Shown in pieces: positions 8,993 through 17,810 of a DNA stretch of 64,000 bases; the first letter of the stretch is position 1, and every line of letters begins with the position of its first letter. The notes under the pieces were generated by a model that did not search any database, was not told the origin of the DNA, and saw only the letters and a list, made by a program, of their open reading frames with translations. The translations under genes were made by a program, and so were the position numbers. The stretch is from Fulvivirga imtechensis AK7 (GTDB lineage: Bacteria > Bacteroidota > Bacteroidia > Cytophagales > Cyclobacteriaceae), in the NCBI RefSeq assembly GCF_000331535.1, contig NZ_AMZN01000027.1, positions 1 through 64,000 on the forward strand. The letters are read 5' to 3'.

Positions 8993-9277
8993 ATGCCAGC
9001 AGCAGCAAAAGTAGCAGACACTACCACCCACGGAGGTACAATTGTAGGCCCGGGCGAACCTACGGTGTTGATAGGAGGCATGCCCGCGGTGGTAGCAGGA
9101 GATATGCATGTGTGTGTTATACCACCACCTCCGGCAGGCGGACCGCATCCTCCATCGCCATTTTCCTCCGGTAGCGGAACAGTTCTGATTGGTGGTAAGC
9201 CCGCTATCAGAACTACAGATACCTGCGGTTGTGGGGCGATGTCGGCAGTAGGAGAGCCGACAGTTTTAATAGGTTAG
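8993..9277 (+). CDS. PAAR-domain spike tip protein (Afp10-like)
   Basis: The 94-aa PAAR protein starts at ATG 8993, which avoids a long overlap with the spike gene. It shows the family pattern: PAAAKVADTTTHGG, GEPTVLIGGMPAVVAGD, GSGTVLIGGKPAI and a C-terminal GEPTVLIG. His/Cys residues in MHVCV and CGCGAM are the likely zinc ligands. A Pro-rich loop (PPPPAGG) lies between. PAAR proteins cap the spike trimer with a metal-stabilised sharp tip. This one is a single-domain tip without a fused effector. Confidence 0.93.
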   Translation: MPAAAKVADTTTHGGTIVGPGEPTVLIGGMPAVVAGDMHVCVIPPPPAGGPHPPSPFSSGSGTVLIGGKPAIRTTDTCGCGAMSAVGEPTVLIG

Positions 9278-9294
9278 AATAAAAATCAAATACA

Positions 9295-9708
9295 ATGGCT
9301 CAAGGTAAGGAGTTTCTAGGGCGGGGATGGAAGTTTCCGGTATCATTTAAAAAGGGATACCGCGGGGCTGAACTCAGCGAGTTTGAAAAGGACATCAAAG
9401 AGAGTTTGATCATCCTGCTATCCACCATTCGCGGGGAACGGGTCATGAGGCCCAATTACGGCACTACGGTCCGCGACCTGATCTTCGAGCCCTTAGACGT
9501 TTCCACCGGTACGCTGGTAGCTGAGGAACTCAAAAAGGCCATCCTTATCCATGAGCCTCGTGTTTTTGTGGAAAAGATCACTCCGGTTCAGGAGGAGCTG
9601 AACGGCTACCTGGAAGTGAGCATCGAATACACCATCATAGCTACTAATACGCGATCAAACCTGGTATTTCCATTTTACGAAAGTGAAGGAACAAATATTG
9701 AACAATGA
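9295..9708 (+). CDS. gp25-like baseplate protein (Afp9/Pvc9-like)
   Basis: The 137-aa product is a T4 gp25/TssE family baseplate wedge protein: GWKFPVSFKKGYRGAEL near the N-terminus and IRGERVMRPNYGTTVRDLIFE, including the EPR-like core. It nucleates sheath assembly on the baseplate. The stop overlaps the start of the next baseplate gene by 4 bases (ATGA), consistent with equal co-translation of wedge components. Confidence 0.93.
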   Translation: MAQGKEFLGRGWKFPVSFKKGYRGAELSEFEKDIKESLIILLSTIRGERVMRPNYGTTVRDLIFEPLDVSTGTLVAEELKKAILIHEPRVFVEKITPVQEELNGYLEVSIEYTIIATNTRSNLVFPFYESEGTNIEQ

Positions 9709-12700
9709 GCAGTATCTGTACATCTGAAAATACGTCTGTTGACACCGGTGGTGACGAAAAGCATTGCTTGTCGCAAAATCCACTGGTCAGGGATGGTGTG
9801 AGCCAGCAACAGCGCTTACTCAAAACCCTGTTGCCTTCCTATGTAAATGTGGACGAGCGTAGCATGAAGGACCTGGCCCAGTTTGTCTATGAACTAGGTG
9901 AAGAGATCCAGTACTATGAGTATGACAATGCCACCGCTACAGTAATAAAAGATACCTGGGATATCTTTTTTAAGATCACTGATGAAGAGTGGGATAAGTT
10001 TAACCTCGAAGGATACCTGACAAAGCTCAGGATCCAAAAGGAAACACAGCCGCATCTTGCACTGTTCTTTGGCTTCCTCTACATATTTCGCATCGCCCAG
10101 GACGATCTGAATACCATCACCAAACGGCATCTTGATTTTTATTATCGGGAAGTTTTGCAGTTGCATGAAAATCCTGCTGTTTCCGACCAGGCCGCGGTGA
10201 TATTCAACCTGGCAAAAAACGTGGATGACTACCTGGTAAAAGAAGGTACAAAGCTAAAAGGTGGTAAAGATGATACCGGGGTGGAGCGGATATATGAGGT
10301 GGAAGAGGATATCGTGGTGAATAAAGCAAAGGTTGCAGACTTAAAAGCAGTTTTTGCAAACATCGACAACCGGCTAAAGGACGATGTGCCAGGGCTTCAA
10401 AACGACAACCGCATCTATGCATCGACTGTAGCCAACTCTTCTGATGGTGAAGGAGGCAAGATCGAAAATGAGGAGATGAGCTGGAGGACCTTCGGGCAGC
10501 CCGAATTCACGGAAAACGGAGGGGCGTTTACGGCTGATAGAAAGGAGCCTGAAACAGGTTTTGCACTGGCCTCGCCCATATTATTTCTGGCAGAGGGCAA
10601 CAGGGCGATCACGCTTGAACTGACCTTTCCCTCAAACACAGGCCTCAACGGCGCATTGCAGCATGACCACTTTGTGGTTAGGCTAAGTGGCGAAAAGGAG
10701 TGGCTAAAAGCAGAGGCGCTTACTACAAGTGACACCCAGTCCAGTGGCAACAAGATTATTTTAAAGCGGACATTGAATGAGGGACAGGCTCCTGTAGTTT
10801 CCTATAGCGAAAAAGTACTTCTACAGCCCTTTAAAACACAATGGCCGGTGATCCAGGTATTGCTCAACACAGAGAAGGTCCATGACCCGTTCATCTATAA
10901 AAACCTAAAGAACCTGAAGCCACAAAGTGTTGTCATTAAGGTGCACGTCACAGGTGTTAAGGACCTGGTATTGCAAAACGACCATGCTGTTCTGGACCCT
11001 TCAAAGCCTTTTGTGCCTTTTGGCAATCGCCCTTATGTTGGAAGCAAATTCTATATCGGTAGCTGGGAGGTTTTTCAAAAGGAATTGTCATCGTTAAAGA
11101 TCAGATTTCAGTGGAACGACCTACCTTCAGGTACCTTTGGTGACTACTACACCAACTATGACAAGATCACTGGCACCCCTTCCGGGCCTGTGCCATCATC
11201 TACCAGGAAAAACACCGATTTTAAAGTTGATATTAAGGGCCTGGATAATAAATCGTGGAAATCCCTGTTGACCACCACCAACACCAATTTATTTACGGAT
11301 GCCTCTGGGAATGACGTTAGCGATAGTTCGAATTTGCCTTCAGCCGGTTCTTACAGTCTTATCAAAGCCATTGATACCAACAAGCTAAAAATTATACCTC
11401 GTGATGAGGACCTGGAAAAATTTGATGAGTTTGATGTAAACACCCAGAAGGGTTTCATACGCCTGACGTTACAGGGAGTGGACTTCGGACACGCTGTTTT
11501 TCCGAATGCTTATGCCCGCCAGGCCATTGAACTGGCAAAGGAAAGCCCCGCAGCCTGGGCGCAGTTGCCCAACCCTCCGTATACTCCTTCACTACAGGAG
11601 CTTTCATTGGAGTATGAGTCTGCGGTGACCTACAGTTTTAACAACACATCGGCTTCCACCACCAACACTGAGCAATTCTTCTACCTCGAACCCTTCGGTG
11701 TAAAAGAAGTGATTAAAAAGGGCACTGCAGCCAGTTTTCTGCTGCCTCAGTTCGATCATGAGGGCAACCTATATATTGGCATCAGTGATCTTGTTCCACC
11801 TCAAACACTTTCACTGCTGTTTCAGGTAGCGGAGGGCAGCGCTAATCCGAACCGGGAAGTACAGGAGGTAAGCTGGGCGATACTTTCAAACAATGAATGG
11901 ATTACCCTCGATGAAAAATCGGTGCTCTCTGATACTACCAATGGCCTACTGACCTCTGGCATCATTCAATTGGCCATGCCCGAAGAGGCTACAAAAGGCA
12001 ACACCCTACTGCCATTACCCTATTACTGGATCAGGGCTTCCGTGACAGAGCAATCCGATGCGGTCAGCAAACTGATTGATATCAGGGCGCAGGCGGTCTT
12101 GGTGAAATTTAAAGATAATAACAACGACCCTGATCATTTAAGGGTAGCGCTTCCTGCCGGGTCTATTAGCAAGCTGGTGAAGTCGGATAGTGCTATCGAC
12201 AAAGTAGAACAGCCTTACTCATCCTTTGGAGGAAAGGTAAAAGAAGAAAGTCGGGATTATTATACCCGCATTAGCGAAAGGCTAAGACATAAGCATCGCG
12301 CCATCACCATTTGGGATTATGAGCACATGATCCTGCAGCAGTTCCCTTCCGTGTACAAGGTAAAATGCGTCAATCACACCCGGTTTGAAGGTACGCTGAC
12401 CAACTATTCAGAAATGGCCCCGGGACATGTCACACTCGTGGTGGTGTCCAACGTACAAAACAAGAATGCGGTGGATCCCCTGCGCCCGATGACCAGCCTG
12501 GCCACACTCGACAGTATTCACAGCTACATTGACGGTCTTAACCCTATGAGTGCTGAAATACATGTGAAAAATCCGATTTACGAGGAGGTGAAGGTGTCTT
12601 TTAAGGTAAAATTCTTCAGCAGCGATATTGGCTACTACCAAAACAAGCTGGAGCAGGAGTTGAAGGAGTTCCTCTCTCCCTGGTCGTCAGGTTGTGCAGC

Positions 12701-13055
12701 AGATATCACGTTTGGAGGGAAGATACACAAGTCGGTGATCCTCAATTTTGTGGAGGAACGCTCATACGTAGATTTCGTTTCCTGCTTCAAAATGTTCCAT
12801 ATCGTGCCGCTGGACCCGACCCACGATCCTGATAAAGACCGTGATGAAGCGATAGCCACCACCGCTGTTTCCATTCTGGGCTCTGCCGATGAACATGACA
12901 TCATGCAGTTGGATACTACAAAAGAAGATTGTGACTGTCCGGATAACGAGGTAGTAAGTACTGCTGAAATAGCTACTGCGGATGAATGCCCCTGCTATCA
13001 CGAGATCACCTCACTGGAAGAGACGACCGAAACCAAAATCATTGACCTGACCTAA
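9705..13055 (+). CDS. Large baseplate J-like wedge protein (Afp11/Pvc11-like)
   Basis: The 1116-aa protein corresponds to the Afp11 position and resembles baseplate J/gp6 proteins, best seen in the C-terminal third (YYTRISERLRHKHRAITIWDYEHMILQQFP, then INPMSAEIHV-type segments and YVDFVSCFKM). The first 300 residues are helical with WDIFFKITDEEW. It is expected to pair with the following gene product to form the baseplate wedges. An unusual feature is a Cys-rich acidic tail (residues about 1075-1100, DCDCPD and DECPCYHE) that could bind metal or form disulfides outside the cell. Confidence 0.88.
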   Translation: MSSICTSENTSVDTGGDEKHCLSQNPLVRDGVSQQQRLLKTLLPSYVNVDERSMKDLAQFVYELGEEIQYYEYDNATATVIKDTWDIFFKITDEEWDKFNLEGYLTKLRIQKETQPHLALFFGFLYIFRIAQDDLNTITKRHLDFYYREVLQLHENPAVSDQAAVIFNLAKNVDDYLVKEGTKLKGGKDDTGVERIYEVEEDIVVNKAKVADLKAVFANIDNRLKDDVPGLQNDNRIYASTVANSSDGEGGKIENEEMSWRTFGQPEFTENGGAFTADRKEPETGFALASPILFLAEGNRAITLELTFPSNTGLNGALQHDHFVVRLSGEKEWLKAEALTTSDTQSSGNKIILKRTLNEGQAPVVSYSEKVLLQPFKTQWPVIQVLLNTEKVHDPFIYKNLKNLKPQSVVIKVHVTGVKDLVLQNDHAVLDPSKPFVPFGNRPYVGSKFYIGSWEVFQKELSSLKIRFQWNDLPSGTFGDYYTNYDKITGTPSGPVPSSTRKNTDFKVDIKGLDNKSWKSLLTTTNTNLFTDASGNDVSDSSNLPSAGSYSLIKAIDTNKLKIIPRDEDLEKFDEFDVNTQKGFIRLTLQGVDFGHAVFPNAYARQAIELAKESPAAWAQLPNPPYTPSLQELSLEYESAVTYSFNNTSASTTNTEQFFYLEPFGVKEVIKKGTAASFLLPQFDHEGNLYIGISDLVPPQTLSLLFQVAEGSANPNREVQEVSWAILSNNEWITLDEKSVLSDTTNGLLTSGIIQLAMPEEATKGNTLLPLPYYWIRASVTEQSDAVSKLIDIRAQAVLVKFKDNNNDPDHLRVALPAGSISKLVKSDSAIDKVEQPYSSFGGKVKEESRDYYTRISERLRHKHRAITIWDYEHMILQQFPSVYKVKCVNHTRFEGTLTNYSEMAPGHVTLVVVSNVQNKNAVDPLRPMTSLATLDSIHSYIDGLNPMSAEIHVKNPIYEEVKVSFKVKFFSSDIGYYQNKLEQELKEFLSPWSSGCAADITFGGKIHKSVILNFVEERSYVDFVSCFKMFHIVPLDPTHDPDKDRDEAIATTAVSILGSADEHDIMQLDTTKEDCDCPDNEVVSTAEIATADECPCYHEITSLEETTETKIIDLT

Positions 13056-13058
13056 ACA

Positions 13059-16000
13059 ATGGAAAATTCGCCAACCATATCGAAAAAAGCCCCTGAACTG
13101 AAGAGCATGCAGTATGACCTGCTCCGGGAAACAGCTATCAGGCATATTCAGGATCTGGCCGGAAAGCTATGGACCGACTATAATTCGCACGATCCGGGCA
13201 TTACCATGCTGGAGGTAATGAGTTATGTGATCACCGACCTCGGATTCAGGGTAAACTATGATGTTAAAGACATCCTGGCCCAGCAACTCAGCGACACTAC
13301 GGATATCAGGAATTTCTATACCGCAGGTGAGATACTTCCCAATTGCCCGGTAACAAAAAATGACTTCCGAAAGCTGATGATGGACGTAGAGGTGGTGGAT
13401 GACACCGATGACGAATGCAAATATGCAGGGGTAAAAAATGCCTGGATCACCCGGTCACCCATAGCAGAGCATGAGATCTTTGTCAATAACAGCAAAAGTG
13501 AGCTTTCACTGGAAGAAGTTCCCTTTGTGCCGGAACAGGACAGCTATTATGTACAGGCGCTGTATGATGTGCTTTTGGAGTTTGATTCCTGTGATACTTA
13601 TGGAGATCTGAATTCCAACACCATCGACAAAGACCTGGTAATCTACGAGCATGCTCCTGACCCCGACATCCAGGGAGTGCGTTTCAATGTTAAAGTTGAA
13701 TTTCCCCGATGGGATAATGCTACTGTAGACTGGAGCAGCGCAGCCAGTGTTCAGGCCAATATTATCAAGGTCACGGTAAAGATCTTCGATCTTCCCGGTA
13801 ACTACACGCTGAATGTTGCCATCAGCAATAAAAATGAAGTGATACTTACCGGCAACAAAGAAATTTCCGGGACAGTAAGCGCCATTGACGGCCTGCCAGA
13901 GATCATTGATCAGGTCAATAACTTCATCTATGACCCTACAGAAGGTCTGCTTCAGCTTTATGTACAAAAGGTAGCGAAGATCCACGAGATCGTTAATGAA
14001 GTCTTCGACACCCTACATGCCAATAGAACCCTTTGTGATGATTATTTCAAATTCCACGCCCTCAAAGTAGAGGAGATCCTGCTTTGCGCTGACATTCATA
14101 TCGACCCGATAGCCGATGTTGAAACGGTAGAAGCCTATATTTACTATGAGATTTCGAAATTCCTGTCTCCCCAGGTCAACTTCTATACCCTCGAGGAGAT
14201 GCTGAACAAATGCAGGAATGCTACGCAGTACCAGATTGCAGAGATCAAGCGATTCAAAAAGACCTTTACCATCAATCAGGGGCTGAAAGAGGACCTGAGC
14301 AAAGATGATATCATTACTGTGCTGAACGCGGGTGAGGTAGACGGAGAGTACACGGTAACCTGCATCAGTAAAAACAAGGAAAACCCGGAGTATACCGATA
14401 TCCAGGTGCTGGAAGAAATTGCTACAAACGATTTTGAAGAAGGCGCTTATCTTTTCATAGGCACCATAGATGATACACTTTGCCTGACGGTAGACAAAAT
14501 ATTTGAAGGGCCTAAGCTGAAACATGGCTTTATCGATGATGATGAGCTCAATAGAGCGGAAAGAATGAAATATATCCACGTTTCGGATTTGATCAAGATC
14601 ATCATGGATGTGGAGGGTGTGCTGGCAGTGAACAGCATCCAGATCGCCAACAGGCCTTTGGATAATACAGACAATATCCCGTCAAAAAGTGTCAGATGGT
14701 GCCTGGAACTGGCTATGGAAGAGAATTACGTTCCGCGCCTTAACCTGGATGACTCGAAGATCACCTTCTATAAAGATCAACTGCCCTACCTGGGCGACAG
14801 AACAGAGGTCCGTGAACTGATTGAAGAGCTGGAAGGCAGCAGTCGCTCGCAAAAGATCCGATACCCTAAAATGGATATTCCGGTTCCCCGGGGCGATTAC
14901 AAAGACATAGAAACATACACGAGTCTGCTCGAAGAATTTCCATCCACCTATGGACTGGGGTCAAAAGGTATCCCTGGTCTTGAAGCGCTGGATGACAAAG
15001 GCAAAACCATCAAAAAGACGCAGGTGAAGCAGCATAAGGGATTTCTCTTGTTTTTTGACCAGTTGTTGGCTAACTATTTATCGCAGCTCTCCCACGTGAA
15101 AGACCTGTTTTCCATGAACGGAGAGAAGGATAAGTTTGGGAATTACCTGATTGATAAAACCTACTTTTCCCAACCGCTGTATGACATACCGCCAGACCCA
15201 GACAAGGTTGATCTGTATAAAGACCTGTATGTAGACAGGTCGGGCCATTTGGTAAAGCTGCAGCAGATCATTGAAGACCAGGAGCTATATGAAAAAAGGA
15301 GAAATAAGTTTTTAGACCACCTGCTGGGGCGGTTTGCAGAGACATTCACAGATTATGCCCTGCTCTCTTATAAAATTTCGGGGGCCAAGGCTCCGGAAGA
15401 GCTGATCGAAGACAAATTAAAATTTCTCAACGACTACCCGGATTTGAGCAAGAGCAGGGGTAAGGGCTTCAATTATATGGATGAGTGCAAGAGCTGGCAT
15501 ATCGACAATGTGTCAGGGTTGGAAAAAAGGGTCTCCCTGCTCACTGGTATTGAAGAATGGTCTTTAGAAAAGCTGGCCTTTACCGATAATTTCAAGGTCG
15601 TTGCTGACAGCGGCCAGTTCAAAGGGCAGGTAGAAGATGACAGCGCTAACATTTTACTGGAAACCCCGCTGTTTGATACTGAAACTGATGTGAAAGAAGC
15701 CATCGAGTTGCTTCTGATTAGCGGTGTCAGCAGGGAGAATTATGAGATTTATGAAGAAGCCGGACAACTGTTTTTCGACCTGAGCTGCGATGGGCAACTG
15801 CTCGGTACCGGGGTGAAAAGCTATACCAATGACGGTGCGGGAAATACTGCCGCTGAAGGTGATATCGATACATTGATCGGGGTGATCCAAAGAGAATTCT
15901 TCACCAACCCGGAGGCTAACCGTAAAAACCTGACATGTCCGCTACCCAATTATTTCAAATACGAGGTCACCGCTGACATGACCCCGGTAGATCCGGAGCC

Positions 16001-17798
16001 ACCGACCTTTACCATCACATACACCCTGTATTCCAAATCATTTGATTCATCCCCCGCAAACGCCCTGTTGGAGGGTAGCATCACCCAACCGGCCGAAGTA
16101 GGGGACACCGAACCGGAGGTCATTGGAAAGGGTGAGGCTTATGTACATAAAGCGTTGTGGGATGTCATTAACAATGGGTCCAGCCGTGGCCATTACATGT
16201 TTGAATCAGCCACCCCGTATCACTTCGCTATCTATGACAGGTACGGTGAAATAATTGCTACAAGCCTCGCCAGTGATTTCAATGATGCTGTAGCTGATGA
16301 AGCGGCCAATTTGACCTCAGGACAAGTGGCAGTGACAGGATCAACACACCACGATGGAGTTTATGATGTGCTCAACGCCTCTGCTGACGGAGCGAACGTG
16401 GAAATTGAAGTGGATGCCACACTGTCGCCACTGGAATATGACGGACAGTTATCGTGGACCGAAAGCTTTGCCATCACCTCTGTGGATGCTGAAAATAGGA
16501 TCATTGAAATAGGAACAGATATTACCGGCTATGTTAAGGTAGGGGGATCGGTGAATATTGTTAACTCTACCAGCAACAATGCTGCTTACACCATTTTATC
16601 CCTTGAAGCAGGAGGCGCAGGTACGTTGATCGGAGTGAAAGAGCCGCTGTCAGAATCAGATGATGCCGGAGACCTTACCTATAGCAAACAATTTGATATT
16701 ACGGGTATTACCGCCTCTTCTTTTATCATAAAAGGCAATGCAGACGAACAGACCGTGCAGGACATGATCGACTTTATTGAAGGCAAGTTCTTTTCGCACG
16801 AAGGGATGCACGTCATCGAGCATGTGCTCCTCAGGCCCAGGATAAATGAGATGCTTTTTGTGGTGCCTGAAGAAGAAGTGCTTCAGGAAGGCCTGGTGCC
16901 TCAGGGCGACCTTTATTTTCAGAAAAAAGTCGCGGTCACCGCTACCAGCGTGGAGGATAGCACTATCACAGTTGCGGGCGACATCACTGGCGAAGTGGCT
17001 GTAACGAGTGTCGTACACATTACCGGGGGAAGCTTTAATGATGGACAATACAAGGTAGACACCATCGCTTTTGATGGTACCGACACCATTATTACTACAA
17101 AGGCGGATGAAACTCCTATCGCTTTCGACCTGCCGGATGCACCTCACCTCAACGGAGAGCTGCTGTATGTCAAAAAAGCAAGCATAGATAATGTTGTTGC
17201 CGTTGAGAACAAGATTGTCATCAGCGATGCCGATGCGCTTAGCCTTCAGGCAGGCAGCAAGATTCAGATACAAGGTTCACAGGATGGGCTCAACGACCGG
17301 CGCTACCTGGTAAGCACCGTGCAGGATAATGCCGGCAGCATCGAGGTGGTGTTTGATAAGGTAGAGCAATTGGTGCAGGACAGCCTGCTTCCCATTTACC
17401 TCGACCAGGACTGTGAATCGTGCAAGCAAAAAGATCCTTATTCATTTGTAGCAAGTGTGGTTTTGCCTTACTGGCCGGGCAGGTTTATCAATTTGGACTT
17501 CCGAAAGTTCATGAACAAAACCCTCCGGCTCGAAGCCCCGGCTCACGTGATGTTCAACATATGCTGGATCAGTTGTGAGCATATGAGTGAATTTGAGGAG
17601 AAATATAAAAGGTGGCTGGTAGAGATAGGAAAAGATGAACAGGACAAGGCGCAGTTGTCAAAGGCACTGGCACAATTTATCGACATACTTACCAGGATCA
17701 GAAACGTGTATCCGACCGGCACACTACATAGCTGTGAAGAGGATGACACACTGGAAGGAGCAATAATATTAAACAACTCAGTTTTAGGTACATTTTAA
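13059..17798 (+). CDS. Very large baseplate protein (Afp12/Pvc12-like) with repeated beta modules
   Basis: At 1579 aa this is the largest gene of the cluster. Its start (YDLLRETAIRHIQDLAGKLWTDYNSHDPGITMLEVMSYVITDLGFR) is typical of Afp12-like wedge proteins and a conserved C-terminal part (VVLPYWPGRFINLDFRKFM and EAPAHVMFNICWI) closes it. In between, a roughly 75-residue beta module with a G-x-FNDG-x-Y core appears repeatedly, at about 400-470, 1083-1134, 1135-1215, 1289-1368 and 1373-1450. These modules probably protrude from the baseplate. The gene follows the J-like gene after 3 bases. Confidence 0.85.
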   Translation: MENSPTISKKAPELKSMQYDLLRETAIRHIQDLAGKLWTDYNSHDPGITMLEVMSYVITDLGFRVNYDVKDILAQQLSDTTDIRNFYTAGEILPNCPVTKNDFRKLMMDVEVVDDTDDECKYAGVKNAWITRSPIAEHEIFVNNSKSELSLEEVPFVPEQDSYYVQALYDVLLEFDSCDTYGDLNSNTIDKDLVIYEHAPDPDIQGVRFNVKVEFPRWDNATVDWSSAASVQANIIKVTVKIFDLPGNYTLNVAISNKNEVILTGNKEISGTVSAIDGLPEIIDQVNNFIYDPTEGLLQLYVQKVAKIHEIVNEVFDTLHANRTLCDDYFKFHALKVEEILLCADIHIDPIADVETVEAYIYYEISKFLSPQVNFYTLEEMLNKCRNATQYQIAEIKRFKKTFTINQGLKEDLSKDDIITVLNAGEVDGEYTVTCISKNKENPEYTDIQVLEEIATNDFEEGAYLFIGTIDDTLCLTVDKIFEGPKLKHGFIDDDELNRAERMKYIHVSDLIKIIMDVEGVLAVNSIQIANRPLDNTDNIPSKSVRWCLELAMEENYVPRLNLDDSKITFYKDQLPYLGDRTEVRELIEELEGSSRSQKIRYPKMDIPVPRGDYKDIETYTSLLEEFPSTYGLGSKGIPGLEALDDKGKTIKKTQVKQHKGFLLFFDQLLANYLSQLSHVKDLFSMNGEKDKFGNYLIDKTYFSQPLYDIPPDPDKVDLYKDLYVDRSGHLVKLQQIIEDQELYEKRRNKFLDHLLGRFAETFTDYALLSYKISGAKAPEELIEDKLKFLNDYPDLSKSRGKGFNYMDECKSWHIDNVSGLEKRVSLLTGIEEWSLEKLAFTDNFKVVADSGQFKGQVEDDSANILLETPLFDTETDVKEAIELLLISGVSRENYEIYEEAGQLFFDLSCDGQLLGTGVKSYTNDGAGNTAAEGDIDTLIGVIQREFFTNPEANRKNLTCPLPNYFKYEVTADMTPVDPEPPTFTITYTLYSKSFDSSPANALLEGSITQPAEVGDTEPEVIGKGEAYVHKALWDVINNGSSRGHYMFESATPYHFAIYDRYGEIIATSLASDFNDAVADEAANLTSGQVAVTGSTHHDGVYDVLNASADGANVEIEVDATLSPLEYDGQLSWTESFAITSVDAENRIIEIGTDITGYVKVGGSVNIVNSTSNNAAYTILSLEAGGAGTLIGVKEPLSESDDAGDLTYSKQFDITGITASSFIIKGNADEQTVQDMIDFIEGKFFSHEGMHVIEHVLLRPRINEMLFVVPEEEVLQEGLVPQGDLYFQKKVAVTATSVEDSTITVAGDITGEVAVTSVVHITGGSFNDGQYKVDTIAFDGTDTIITTKADETPIAFDLPDAPHLNGELLYVKKASIDNVVAVENKIVISDADALSLQAGSKIQIQGSQDGLNDRRYLVSTVQDNAGSIEVVFDKVEQLVQDSLLPIYLDQDCESCKQKDPYSFVASVVLPYWPGRFINLDFRKFMNKTLRLEAPAHVMFNICWISCEHMSEFEEKYKRWLVEIGKDEQDKAQLSKALAQFIDILTRIRNVYPTGTLHSCEEDDTLEGAIILNNSVLGTF

Positions 17799-17810
17799 CA
17801 CCATGATGTG

